The translations under genes and the position numbers were made by a program. DNA of 64,000 bases from Dysidea avara (lineage: Eukaryota > Porifera > Demospongiae > Dictyoceratida > Dysideidae). The stretch lies in contig NC_089273.1 in assembly GCF_963678975.1 (NCBI RefSeq), positions 28,711,073-28,775,072 of the forward strand, in the 5' to 3' direction. How positions within the stretch are numbered: the stretch's first letter is position 1; every line of letters begins with the position of its first letter. The notes beneath the pieces were generated by a model that was not told the origin of the DNA, made no database searches, and saw only the letters and a program-made list of their open reading frames with translations. Below are positions 1 to 10,649 of this stretch, in pieces.

Positions 1-1345
1 GTCTGATTTGTTTGTAGCCGATCTCTCTACAGGGTAATTTGTTTGTAGCTGAACTCTCTATAAGGTGATTTGTTTGTAGTTGATCTCTCTGCAGGTTGAT
101 TTGTTTTAGCTGAACTCTCTACAGTCTGATTTGTTTGTAGCCGATCTCTCTACAGGGTAATTTGTTTGTAGCTGAACTCTCTATAAGGTGATTTGTTTGT
201 AGTTGATCTCTCTGCAGGTTGATTTGTTTTAGCTGAACTCTCTACAGTCTGATTTGTTTGTAGCTGAACTCTCTACTTGGTGGTTTCTTTGTTGCTGAAC
301 TCTCTACAGGGTGTTTTGCTTGTAGCTGATCTCTCTACAGGGCAATTTGTTTGTAGCTGATTTCTCTACAGGGTGATTTTTTTGTACGTAGCTGACCTCT
401 CTTCAGGGTGATTTGTTTCTAGCTGATCTATCTACAGGGTGATTTTTTGTAGCTGACCTCTCTTCAGGGTGATTTGTTTCTAGCTGATTGCTCTACAGGT
501 TGATTTGTTTGTAGATGAACTCTCTACAGGGTAATTTACTTGTAGCTGAACTCCTTACTTTGTGTCTAGTTTGTAGCTGATCTCTCTACAGGGTGATTTG
601 TTTGTAGCTGAACTCCTTACATTGTGTGTAGTTTCTAGCTGATCTCTCTACAGGGTGATTTGTTTGTAGCTGATCTCTCTACAAGTTGATTTGTGTGTAG
701 CTGATCTCTCTGCAGGTTGATTTGTTTGTAGCCGATCTCTCTACAGGTAATCTGTTTGTAGCTGAACTCTCTATAAGGTGATTTGTTTGTAGCTGATCTC
801 TCTGCAAGTTGATTGTTTTAGCTGAACTCTCTACGGGGTGATTGCTTGTAGCTGAACTCCTTACATTGTGTCTAGTTTCTAGTTGATGTCTCTACAGGGT
901 GATTTTTTGTAGCTGAACTCTCCTCAGGGTGAATTGTTTCTAGCTGATCTCTCTACAGGTAGATTTGTGTTGATTTGTTCATTGCTGATCGCTCTAAAGG
1001 TTGATTTGTTGCAGCTAAACACACTGCAAAGTGTTTTGTTTGTAGTGATCACTCTAAAGGGTAATTTGTTTGTAGCTGAACTCTCTCCACAGTGACTTGT
1101 GTGTAGCTGAATTCTGTGTAACTGAATTCTCTAGAGAGTGACTTAATTGTAGCTGAATTCTCTACACAGTGCATGACTTGTTTATAGCTGAACTTTCTTC
1201 AGTGTGACTTGTTATGTTCTGAATCTCTATAGTGATATATTTGCTTAACTCTCCACATGGTGACTGTCTTCTTGCTGAACTGTCTATAAGATTAACTGTT
1301 TGCAGCTGAACTCCCTACAGAATAACTTGTGATGTAATAAAATTC
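1..1345 (+). repeat. 31-bp minisatellite array S1 (truncated by window edge)
   Basis: Tandem ~31-bp monomers with core AGCTGAACTCTCTACAGGG followed by a T-rich GTGATTTGTTTGT-like half. Positions 1-123 and 124-246 are nearly identical, so there is a 123-bp (four-monomer) higher-order repeat at the left edge. Monomers become more divergent towards 1345. No ORF. This is the internal array of composite element 1, whose left end is outside the window. Confidence 0.95.
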
Positions 1346-2177
1346 TATAATGGAGTAAATAAATTAGCCTAATGCTCTATTAGGGTGACTGTTCTATTAG
1401 AGTATCTCGATCTCGCATTTGCTACACGGAGTTGGCTTTCGAATCATAACTCAGTGGTTTGTAATCCGATTCTTCTGTACTACTGCAAGGACTTTCTATG
1501 AAGATTATTCCAGCTATACACCGATTTTCAGCTCATTGCTCTAAGCGGTTTGCCTAGTAGGCGTGAAAACTAATACTTTTTTATTCATAAAAATTGATCG
1601 CGTAATTGTGACACAGGTTGGGTTTTGTGTCATATCTCCGTGGTCTTTATCTCGATTCGTTTCAAATCACCAAAAGGCACTCCTACGATGGTTACTCCAT
1701 CTACATAGCAATTTTCAACTTATTCCATGAAGCGGTTTACCCTGTAGGCATGACAACAAATCGATGTTGTTTTACGCGAATAATCGGTCATAACTCCTGA
1801 ACCATTCATCGGATTTGTACCAAACTTGATGCTAGGATTCGCCTTTGGACTCCCTTTCTGTGTGCCAAATTTCAAGGCGATTGGAGTACGCGTTTGCTTG
1901 TTATAGCAATTTTTGCAAGTGTGCGAAAAGACGAAGAAGAATAAGAAAAAAAAAAACGAAGAAAAAAAACCAAACTTTGGCAGCTCGTATCTCGGAAATG
2001 GCTGAAGCGTTTTCCTTTAAATTTGGGATGTAGACTCCCTTGGCTTGCGGGCAACTGTGTAGCAAATTTGGTTCCAATCAGATTAGTGATCACCGAGATA
2101 CAAAGGTGTGAAAATGACGTTTTCGTTCTTCCTGTCAATATACTCACGGTGTGGCGCGCCGGCTTCTTGGGCCGCAC
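1346..2177 (+). mobile_element. Composite element 1, conserved 3' body (end replaced)
   Basis: An ~830-bp non-coding body that recurs at 6180-7035, 13470-14336 and, inverted, at 22486-23340, 44198-45860 and 60010-60850. It opens with the motif TCTATTAGAGTATCTCGATC near 1395 and ends with the tract GGCTTCTTGGGCCGCAC. The terminal hairpin seen in other copies is missing: at about 2177 the sequence switches straight into the 5' segment of composite element 2. The small ORFs here lie in homopolymer-rich, repeated sequence and I do not regard them as genes. Confidence 0.85.
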
Positions 2178-5100
2178 TCTTTTTTTACAGCTTGGCTGTT
2201 CTTGATTAGATTTCACTTCTTTTTGTATTTGTATACCCCAAAGCCGGCCTATGGCCGGCTTTAGGGCTTTTTAACCTGTCATTTTTTCTTTACTACAGGA
2301 AGAAGAAAAGATGAAGCAGGGTGATTTCTTTGTAGCTGACCTCTCAGCAAGGTGACCCTTCTAGCTGATCTCTCTACCGGATGACTTGTTTGTAGCTGAA
2401 CTCTCTACAGGGTGGTTTGTTTGTAGCTGAACTCTCTGCAAGGTAACTTCTTCTAGCTGATCTTTCTACAGGGTGATTTGTTTGTAGCTGATCATGAATT
2501 CTCTACAGGGCAATTTGTTTGCAGCTAAACTGCTGAACTCTCTACAATGTAACTTCTTCTAGCTGAACTCTTTACGGGTGGCTTGTTTCTAGGTGATCTC
2601 TCTACAGGGTGACTTGTTTCTATCTGAACTCTCTACAGGGTGATTTGTTTGTAGCTGAACTCTCTACAAGGTAACTTCTTCTAGCTGATCTTTCTACAGG
2701 GTGATTTGTTTGTAGCTGAATTCTCTACGAGGCAATTTGTTTGCAGCTGAACTCTCTACATGGTAGTTTCTTTGTAGTTGAACTCTCTACAATGTGACTT
2801 CTTCTAGCTGAACTCTCTACAGGGTGACTTGTTTCTAGCTGATCTCTCTACAGTGTAACTTGTTTCTAGCTGAACTCTCTACAGAGTGATTTGTTTGTAG
2901 CTGAATTCTCTACAAGGTAACTTCTTCTAACTGATCTTTCTACAGGGTGATTTGTTTGTAGCTGAATTCTCTACAGGGCAATTTGTTTGCAGCTGAACTC
3001 TCTACATGGTAGTTTCTTTGTAGCTGAACTCTCTACAATGTAACTTCTTCTAGCTGAACCCTCTACAAGGTGACTTGTTTGTAGTTGAACCCTCTACAGG
3101 GTGATTTGTTTGTAGCTGAACTCTCTACAAGGTAACTTCTTCTAGCTGATCTTTCTACAGGATGATTTGTTTGTCTCTACAGGGCAATTTGTTTGCAGCT
3201 GAACTCTGTACATGGTAGTTTCTTTGTAGCTGAACTCTCTACAACGTAATTTCTTCTAGCTGAACTCTCTACAGGGTGACTTGTTTCTAACTGAACTCTC
3301 TACAGGGTGATTTGTTTGTAGCTGAACTCTCTACAAGGTAACTTCTTCTAGCTGATCTTTCTACAGGGTGATTTGTTTGTAGCTGAATTCTCTACAGGGA
3401 AATTTGTTTGCAGCTGAACTCTCTACATGGTAGTTTCTTTGTAGTTGAACTCTCTACAATGTGACTTCTTCTAGCTGAACTCTCTACAGGGTGACTTGTT
3501 TCTAGCTGATCTCTCTACAGTGTAACTTGTTTCTAGCTGAACTCTCTACAGAGTGATTTGTTTGTAGCTGAATTCTCTACAAGGTAACTTCTTCTAACTG
3601 ATCTTTCTACAGGGTGATTTGTTTGTAGCTGAATTCTCTACAGGGCAATTTGTTTGCAGCTGAACTCTCTACATGGTAGTTTCTTTGTAGCTGAACTCTC
3701 TACAATGTAACTTCTTCTAGCTGAACCCTCTACAGGGTGACTTGTTTGTAGTTGAACCCTCTACAGGGTGATTTGTTTGTAGCTGAACTCTCTACAAGGT
3801 AACTTCTTCTAGCTGATCTTTCTACAGGATGATTTGTTTGTCTCTACAGGGCAATTTGTTTGCAGCTGAACTCTGTACATGGTAGTTTCTTTGTAGCTGA
3901 ACTCTCTACAACGTAATTTCTTCTAGCTGAACTCTCTACAGGGTGACTTGTTTCTAACTGAACTCTCTACAGGGTGATTTGTTTGTAGCTGAACTCTCTA
4001 CAAGGTAACTTCTTCTAGCTGATCTTTCTACAGGGTGATTTGTTTGTAGCTGAATTCTCTACAGGGAAATTTGTTTGCAGCTGAACTCTCTACATGGTAG
4101 TTTCTTTGTAGTTGAACTCTCTACAATGTGACTTCTTCTAGCTGAACTCTCTACAGGGTGACTTGTTTCTAGCTGATCTCTCTACAGTGTAACTTGTTTC
4201 TAGCTGAACTCTCTACAGAGTGATTTGTTTGTAGCTGAACTCTCTACAAGGTAACTTCTTCTAGCTGATCTTTCTACAGGGTGATTTGTTTGTAGCTGAA
4301 TTCTCTACAGGGAAATTTGTTTGCAGCTGAACTCTCTACATGGTAGTTTCTTTGTAGCTGAACTCTCTACAACGTAATTTCTTCTAGCTGAACTCTCTAC
4401 ATGGTGACTTGTTTCTAACTGAACTCTCTACAGGGTGATTTGTTTGTAGCTGAACTCTCTACAAGGTAACTTCTTCTAGCTGATCTTTCTACAGGGTGAT
4501 TTGTTTGTAGCTGAATTCTCTACAGGGAAATTTGTTTGCAGCTGAACTCTCTACATGGTAGTTTCTTTGTAGCTGAACTCTCTACAACGTAATTTCTTCT
4601 AGCTGAACTCTCTACAGGGTGACTTGTTTCTAACTGAACTCTCTACAGGGTGATTTGTTTTTAGCTGAACTCCCTACAAGGTAACTTCTTCTAGCTGATC
4701 TTTCTACAGGGTGATTTGTTTGTAGCTGAATTCTCTACAGGGCAATTTGTTTGCAGCTGAACTCTGTACATGGTAGTTTCTTTGTAGCTGAACTCTCTAC
4801 AATGTAACTTCTTCTAGCTGAACTCTCTACATGGTGACTTGTTTCTAGCTGATCTCTCTACAGGCCTAGGGTGACTTGTTTCTAGCTGAACTCTCTACAG
4901 GGTGATTTGTTTGTAGCTGAACTCTCTACAAGGTAATTTCTTCTAGCTGATCTTTCTACAGGGTGATTTGTCTTTAGCTGAATTCTCTACAAGGCAATTT
5001 GTTTGCTGCTGAACTCTCTACATGGTAGTTTCTTTGTAGCTGAACTCTCTACAATGTAACTTCTTCTAGCTGAACTCTCTACGGGTGACTTGTTTCTAGC

Positions 5101-7035
5101 TGATCTCTCTACAGGGTGACTTGTTTCTAGCTGAACTATCTACAGGGTGATTTGTTTGTAGCTGAACTCTCTACAATGTAACTTCTTCTAGCTGAACTCT
5201 CTACAGGGTGACTTGTTTGTAGCTGAACCCTCTACAGGGTGATTTGTATCTAGCTGAACTCTCTACAAGGTAACTTCTTCTAGCTGATCTTTCTACAGGG
5301 TGATTTGTTTGTAGCTGAATTCTCTACAGGGCGATTTGTTTGCTGCTGAACTCTCTACATGGTAGTTTCTTTGTAGCTGAACTCTCTACAATGTAACTTC
5401 TTCTAGCTGAACTCTCTACGGGTGACTTGTTTCTAGCTGATCTCTCTACAGGGTGACTTGTTTCTAGCTGAACTATCTACAGGGTGATTTGTTTGTAGCT
5501 GAACTCTCTACAAAGTGACTTCTTCTAGCTGATCTATCTACAGGATGACTTGTTTCTAACTGAACTCTCTACAGTGTGATCTGTTCATAGCGGAACTTTT
5601 TACTGGGTGATTTGTTTGCAGCTAAACTCTTTGCATGATTGTTTCTTTGTAACTGAACTCTCTACAAGGTAACTTCTTCTAGCTGATCTCTCTACAAGAT
5701 GACTTGTTTCTAACTGAACTCTCTACAGTGTGATCTGTTCATAGCGGAACTTTTTACTGGGTGATTTGTTTACAGCTAAACTCTTTGCATGATTGTTTCT
5801 TTGTAACTTAACTGTCTACAATGTGACTTCTTCTAGCTGATCTTTCTACAGGATGACTTGTTTCTAACTGAACTCTCTATAGTGTGATCTGTTCATAGCG
5901 GAACTTTCTGAGTACTGGGTGATTTGTTTGCATCTAAACTCTTTGCATGATTGTTTCTTTGTAACTGAACTCTCTACAAGGTAACTTCTTCTAGCTGATC
6001 TCTCTATAAGGCAATTTGCTTGTAGCTGAATACTCTACAGGGTGATTTATTTCAGCTGAACTCTCTACATGATGGCTTCTTTGTAGCTGAACTCTCTATT
6101 AGGTACCTTCTTCTAGCTGATCTGACTACAGGGTGACTTGTTTGTAGCTGACTTCCCTACAGAATAACTTGCAATGTAATATAACTGAGTAAATTATACA
6201 TGCAGCTGAATGCTTTATTAAGGTGATTGTTCTATTAGAGTATCTCGATCTCGCATTTGCTGCACATAGTTGCCTTTCGAATCATAACTCAGTGATTTGT
6301 AATCCGATTCTTCTGTACTACTGCAAGAACTTTCCATGATGATTATTCCAGCTACATACTGATTTTCAGCTCGTTGCTCTAAGCGGTTTGCCTGGTAGAC
6401 ACGAAAACTAATAATTTTTTATTCATAAAAATCGATCGCGTAATTTTGACACAGGTTGGGTTTTGTGTCATATCTCCATGGTCTTTATTCCGATTCCTTT
6501 CAAAACACAAAAAGGCACTCCTACGATGGTTGCTCCATCTACTTATCAATTTTCAACTGATTCCTCCAAGGGGCTTACCCTGTAGGCGTGACAGACCTTC
6601 GACCTTATTTTACGCAAATAATCGATCATAACTCCATCAATGTTCATTGGATTCCTACCAACGTTAGTATACAGATCCGCCTTAATGAGCCCTTTAAGTG
6701 TGCCAAATTTCAGCCCGATCCGAGCACGCATTCGTGTTTTATGGCGGATTTTGCGAAGTGTGCGAAATGAAGAAGAAAAAGAAGAAAAAACCAAGAAATT
6801 AAAACGAACTTTTGTTCGCTCGTATCTCGAAAATGGCTGGAGCGATTTTCTTCATATTTGGTATGTAGACTCCCCTAACTGGGCGACACGTCTCTAGCAA
6901 ATTTGGTTCCAATCGGATAAGGGATCACAGAGCTACATAGGTGTGAAAATTGCGTTTTCTTTCTTCCTGTTAATATACTCACGGTGTGGCGCGCCGGCTT
7001 CTTGGGCCGCACGACACACTATCGTGTGTCTTGAT
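2178..7035 (+). mobile_element. Composite minisatellite-bearing element 2
   Basis: Order: 5' segment 2178-2320 (poly-T, ACAGCTTGGCTGT dyad, palindrome CCGGCCTATGGCCGG near 2243, purine run GGAAGAAGAAAAGATGAAG); minisatellite array; ~850-bp body; then a perfect 7-bp-stem hairpin (GACACAC / GTGTGTC, 7013-7030) followed by TTGAT. Five copies in the window end in the same hairpin plus TTGAT and diverge immediately after, so this is a true terminus. No transposase is encoded, so it is non-autonomous. A short-hairpin 3' end together with an internal tandem array resembles Helentron-associated (HINE) elements, but this class assignment is inference. Confidence 0.75.
2321..6180 (+). repeat. 31-bp minisatellite array S2 with 667-bp higher-order repeat
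   Basis: About 120 monomers of the 31-bp family. Monomer variants (GGTAACTTCTTCTAGCTGATC, GGGCAATTTGTTTGCAGCTG, TGGTAGTTTCTTTGTAGCTG types) alternate in an ordered way. The diagnostic strings ACAGGATGATTTG and ACAGAGTGATTTG recur exactly 667 bp apart (3160/3827; 2881/3548/4215), showing recent segmental amplification of about 21.5 monomers. Confidence 0.95.
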
Positions 7036-8570
7036 CTATAAAATCAATGAAGTGTAATGAAATGGTAAGTATTACATTACATAATTTTATTAAGGCTTTA
7101 CAGCACAAGCGCTGAAAATCTGTAGGACACCGGTGTGTAAAGTTGTTACATAAGTGTGTTTGAAAAGGTGGAAAAAGGACAAAAAATCCATCGGATGCCT
7201 TGAACCACACCCATCCGATTAACACTCGAACGCTTACAGGAGTCTGCCAGGCTTTCAAAATGTTTTCTCCTTGCCAATTTCACTTGTAGAATCCCACAAG
7301 TGCACTAATAACATTGTGGTTATGTAGAGTCAGTTAGCTGTTATTGAATTTGGTGCAGTCACTCTATTGAACTGATGAAGGTGTTAATGCTCTATATGAA
7401 TTCTGTTATTGTGATTCCCTGCTTATTTAATATTATATATTAGCTCTTGCCAATATTTTATATTGTTATAGAGATACAAAATGTCAGTCAGACACAAGTG
7501 AAAAGGTTAAACTCATATAACCATGATAAAGTTACACTTGTCTGAAGGGTATTGGTGAGTCAGGTAGTCAGTCAATCAGTCAGTCAGTCAGTCAGTCAGT
7601 CAGTCAGTCAGTCAGTCAGTCAGTCAGTCAGTCAGTCAGTCAGTCAGTCAGTCAGTCAGTCAGTCAGTCAGTCAGTCAGTCAGTCAGTCAGTCAGTCAGT
7701 CAGTCAGTCAGTCAGTCAGTCAGTCAGTCAGTCGGTCAGTTGGTAAAGTAAGTCAGTCAATCCATCTGTGTATTAATCAGTCAATTAGTCAACCAATCAG
7801 TCAGTCAGTCAGGTGGTAGAAAATTCCATTTATAAGCAAAATACTTTTGTAACAACTTATTAGAAACAATTTGAGTCACACTGTAACACTTTTGGGATAT
7901 TGGTTATGCCTATTTAACCAATACTGCCAAGGTATATTGAAGGTATTGTGAGGCTGGTTTCTGGTTAACATGTTTTTCTGAGAATGTGCAAACCTTCATG
8001 ATCCCTAATAGCTATACAGCACTACCGTAGCTATGTGTTATAAAAATTTACAAGATAGAGAAGTATAATTAACTTCTAGGAAGGCATTGCAATGTTGCCA
8101 AACGTCACCCCAGTTACCATTAATACTTCACTTGTGGTTGTTATGACACCTAATGTTTTTGGTTTTCATAAGACATACATTGATCAGATTAATTTAATGT
8201 ATAGGTTTTCATTTCACAGAAATGGTAAACCAATACATGTAAGCTTTCAGTATCTTAATAATATAACATGATTAGGTGATTATTCCCCTTAAACATGATC
8301 CATACTATGTCTCAACCTAAATTTTGCAATTAGTTGCAGTAGCTATTTCATAGAAATATTAAATAATTGTGCTCATCAATTACATTATGTATTTATTGCT
8401 AATTCACTATTTAGCTTTTATCAAGAGTATATAATGGGGACAAAGTGCATTACCAATCAACACAAATCACCGAGTCGTTTGAATTATGCCATAAGGCTTT
8501 ACAGGCTCATTTTTCACACCTTATGGTGTAGTTCGGCACTCTCCCTCCCCATTATTTACTCTTGCTAGTA
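7036..8570. repeat. Ancient ~1.4-kb tandem unit, copies 1-2 (non-coding)
   Basis: Sequence at 7036-7560 matches 9450-9890 and 21780-22250. Sequence at 7850-8560 matches 20930-21500 and, at its start, 14340-14380. Together these describe a degenerate repeat unit with a 'head' (AACAACTTATTAGAAACAA...) and a 'tail' that ends in CAGT tetranucleotides. No conserved ORF. The unit is older than the composite elements and the retrotransposon, which interrupt it. Confidence 0.7.
7567..7738. repeat. (CAGT)n microsatellite
   Basis: About 43 near-perfect CAGT units. The apparent Ser-Gln-Ser-Val repeat ORF over it is a translation artefact. Short degenerate CAGT runs at 9850-9885 and 7795-7812 lie at equivalent sites of the tandem unit. 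Confidence 0.98.
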
Positions 8571-8576
8571 TGTATA

Positions 8577-9227
8577 TGTGACTGAATTTGACAAAACCCG
8601 GCTTCGACGCACAAAGCTTCGTTAGGAGATATGGCGATTTTAAGTAATCATTGTGTAATAATCATTGTGTAATAACTTCCCAGTGCCTACAGCTGTACAA
8701 ACAAAATTTGCACCAAGTATGCATCTATTTACTAGCTATCGCTGAGTGGGTGTATACATTTCTGATACCCAAAATTAGCCCTGTTTTGGGCAGCTTTTCT
8801 CGAGCTGGTAATAATATCACAGGTGGTAGTAATAGGGTGGGGGGGCGGTGGGTGGGCTTAATATAGGGGTATAAAATGAAGTAAGAAGACGATTGGAATC
8901 CAGAGGCCAAGTTTGGGCTCTCCATGGCCCTCAAATCACTCCAAATTGGCTGAGAACACTATTGGCGAGCTCTCTGTGAAGTCCCAGTTCACTACACACC
9001 ATTATCACAACGCCATGGCCATTCAATGGCACCAATCCGAGCACCAATCTCCCACTCGTGGCTTTGACAGGGTCGGAAAAAAGCTGCCACAGAAACCAGA
9101 CTTGCCAGTCCTGAAGGAAGTACAGCGTGGAATATGATAGTGTATTAGGCCAGCAATCCATTTCTGGTAAAAACGTAAGTTTGATTTTGTGTGTGTGGAA
9201 GCCTTGTTATGTGAAATCCGGTCACAT
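8577..9227. mobile_element. TATGTGAC-type MITE (TA duplication), copy a
   Basis: Ends TGTGACTGAATTTGAC and ...AAATCCGGTCACA, flanked by TA on both sides (8575-8576, 9228-9229). It sits between the two halves of a tandem unit that are continuous elsewhere. Three other elements with the same TGTGAC(C/T)G termini are at 10394, 25771 and 54719. TA duplication suggests Tc1/mariner-type mobilisation. Interior sequences differ, and no transposase is seen. Confidence 0.75.
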
Positions 9228-9229
9228 AT

Positions 9230-9900
9230 AGACACAAGATCATATCCGATTGTATTAGAACATTTGCAAGAAGTGTGTGGCAGCTATTACCTCACCATAC
9301 AGCACAGTAAAAGTGATAAACAATAAGATGTGGTGCTATATAACAATAATGTCATAATCGTTTATCAAGAGCTTAGGTTTTCTGCACATTATTTAAAACA
9401 CGTTCCCATTAGATGCTAAGCATTCAATGTGATGACTGTTATGGTAGATGTACAGTGTGTCTATAAATGCAAAGAGTGTAAAGAAATGATAAGTTTTATA
9501 ACTATGGTTTATTGTACAATCCCACAAATGCACTAATAACCTGTGTATAAAAGTGTGGCTATATACGTGAGCTTAGATTGTGATAGAGAATGTTGCTGCT
9601 GAACACAGTGCAACCACTCTATTAAACAGACTAATGTGATAACACTCTACTTTACTCAATATAATTATGTTCTGTTAATGTGGTCCCCTTATTACTTAAT
9701 ATTATGAACACCTGTTAATACTTAATAATTATATTAATAGTGCATTGTTAGAGATATCAAGTCAGGCTAAAGCAACATCCACAATTGAAAATGTCAAGCT
9801 GAAGCCTAGTCATGTAAGCTTGTTTGAAGGGTATTTGTAATTCAGGGAGTCAGTCAGTCGTTCAGTTGGTCAGCCAGTCAGTCAGAATTTCACTAAATAA
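9230..9900. repeat. Tandem-unit tail, second copy
   Basis: Degenerate copy of 21550-22250 (shared: GAAGTGTGTGG, GAGCTTAGGTTTTCTG, CCCACAAATGCACTAATAAC) ending in a short CAGT tract. Directly continues the unit interrupted by the MITE at 8577-9227. Non-coding. Confidence 0.65.
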
Positions 9901-9904
9901 AGAT

Positions 9905-10227
9905 AATCTAATCCAAAACAGCCAAGCTGTAAAAAAAGTGTGCGGCCCTCAGAAAGGATATGGTGAAAAAATATGTGAAATCCAAGGTGGCGGCCAAGAA
10001 ATGGCTGTGATGGTAGGTTAATGGTAAAAATTTTAATAACGACAATTCAGGTGAATTTTTGTGCCGCTTCACAAAATTTACCTAAATTGTCATTATTAAA
10101 ATTTTTACCATTAACCTACCATCACAGCCATTTCTTGGCCGCCACCTTGGATTTCACATCTTTTTTCACCATAGCCTTTCTGAGGGCCGCACACTTTTTT
10201 TACAGCTTGGCTGTTTTGGATTAGATT
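9905..10227. repeat. 320-bp foldback (palindrome) at 5' end of composite 3
   Basis: Two ~155-bp arms in inverted orientation around a centre near 10066. The left arm reads TCTAATCCAAAACAGCC... and the right arm ends ...GGCTGTTTTGGATTAGA. Each arm contains GTGCGGCCC, TGGCGGCCAAGAAATGG and GGTAGGTTAATGG. A homologous complete palindrome is at 27037-27365; single arms only are present at 2178-2215 and ~63255-63400. The two small ORFs across it are mirror images and not genes. Confidence 0.92.
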
Positions 10228-10393
10228 TCATTTCTTTTTGTATTTGTATACCCCAAAGCCGGCCTATGGCCAGCTTTGGGACTTTTTTAACCTATGTTTT
10301 TTTCTTTACTACAGGAAGAAGAAAAGATGAAGTAGATGTACTTTAAATATTTTATCAGTAAATGTACAAATTATATATGCTGTATAATACTTA

Positions 10394-10629
10394 TGTGACC
10401 GGATTTGCGAAAAGGGGTCTTCCACACACATCCAATTTTCCAACTTTGACAATTGATAACTTCAGATTGGAAAGAGCTATTGCCTTGAAATTTGGGCAGT
10501 GATGAGCACCACTACAGCTGAATACATGGTGAAATTTTCAGGTTAATATGTTACTTGAACACTGAGTTGTCTCCAACGTTTATGGAATTGGATTTGTGTG
10601 GAAGACCCCTTTTCGCAAATCCGGTCACA
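10394..10629. mobile_element. TATGTGACCGG-type MITE (TA duplication), copy b
   Basis: Termini TGTGACCGGATTTGCGAAA and TTTCGCAAATCCGGTCACA are near-perfect 36-bp inverted repeats flanked by TA (10392-10393, 10630-10631). 236 bp, non-coding. Inserted at the start of the minisatellite array of composite 3. Confidence 0.9.
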
Positions 10630-10649
10630 TATATTGATTACAAAAATCT

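Noticed and set aside
1845..2216. Lys/Arg-rich ORFs in the composite body (also at 6640, 13996, 22460, 44340, 60167)
   Set aside because: They come from a purine/pyrimidine-rich tract in a repeated non-coding body. Frames are not conserved among the six copies.
1..6180. Regular ~31-bp repeats resembling a CRISPR array
   Set aside because: There are no unique spacers; monomers abut directly and vary continuously. The context is eukaryotic, with spliced genes and retrotransposons, so this is a minisatellite.
7552..7746. 64-aa Ser-Gln-Ser-Val repeat ORF
   Set aside because: Direct translation of the (CAGT)n microsatellite.
10021..10224. 67-aa ORF and its left partner at 9824-10021
   Set aside because: They occupy the two arms of a 320-bp palindrome that recurs as a repeat.
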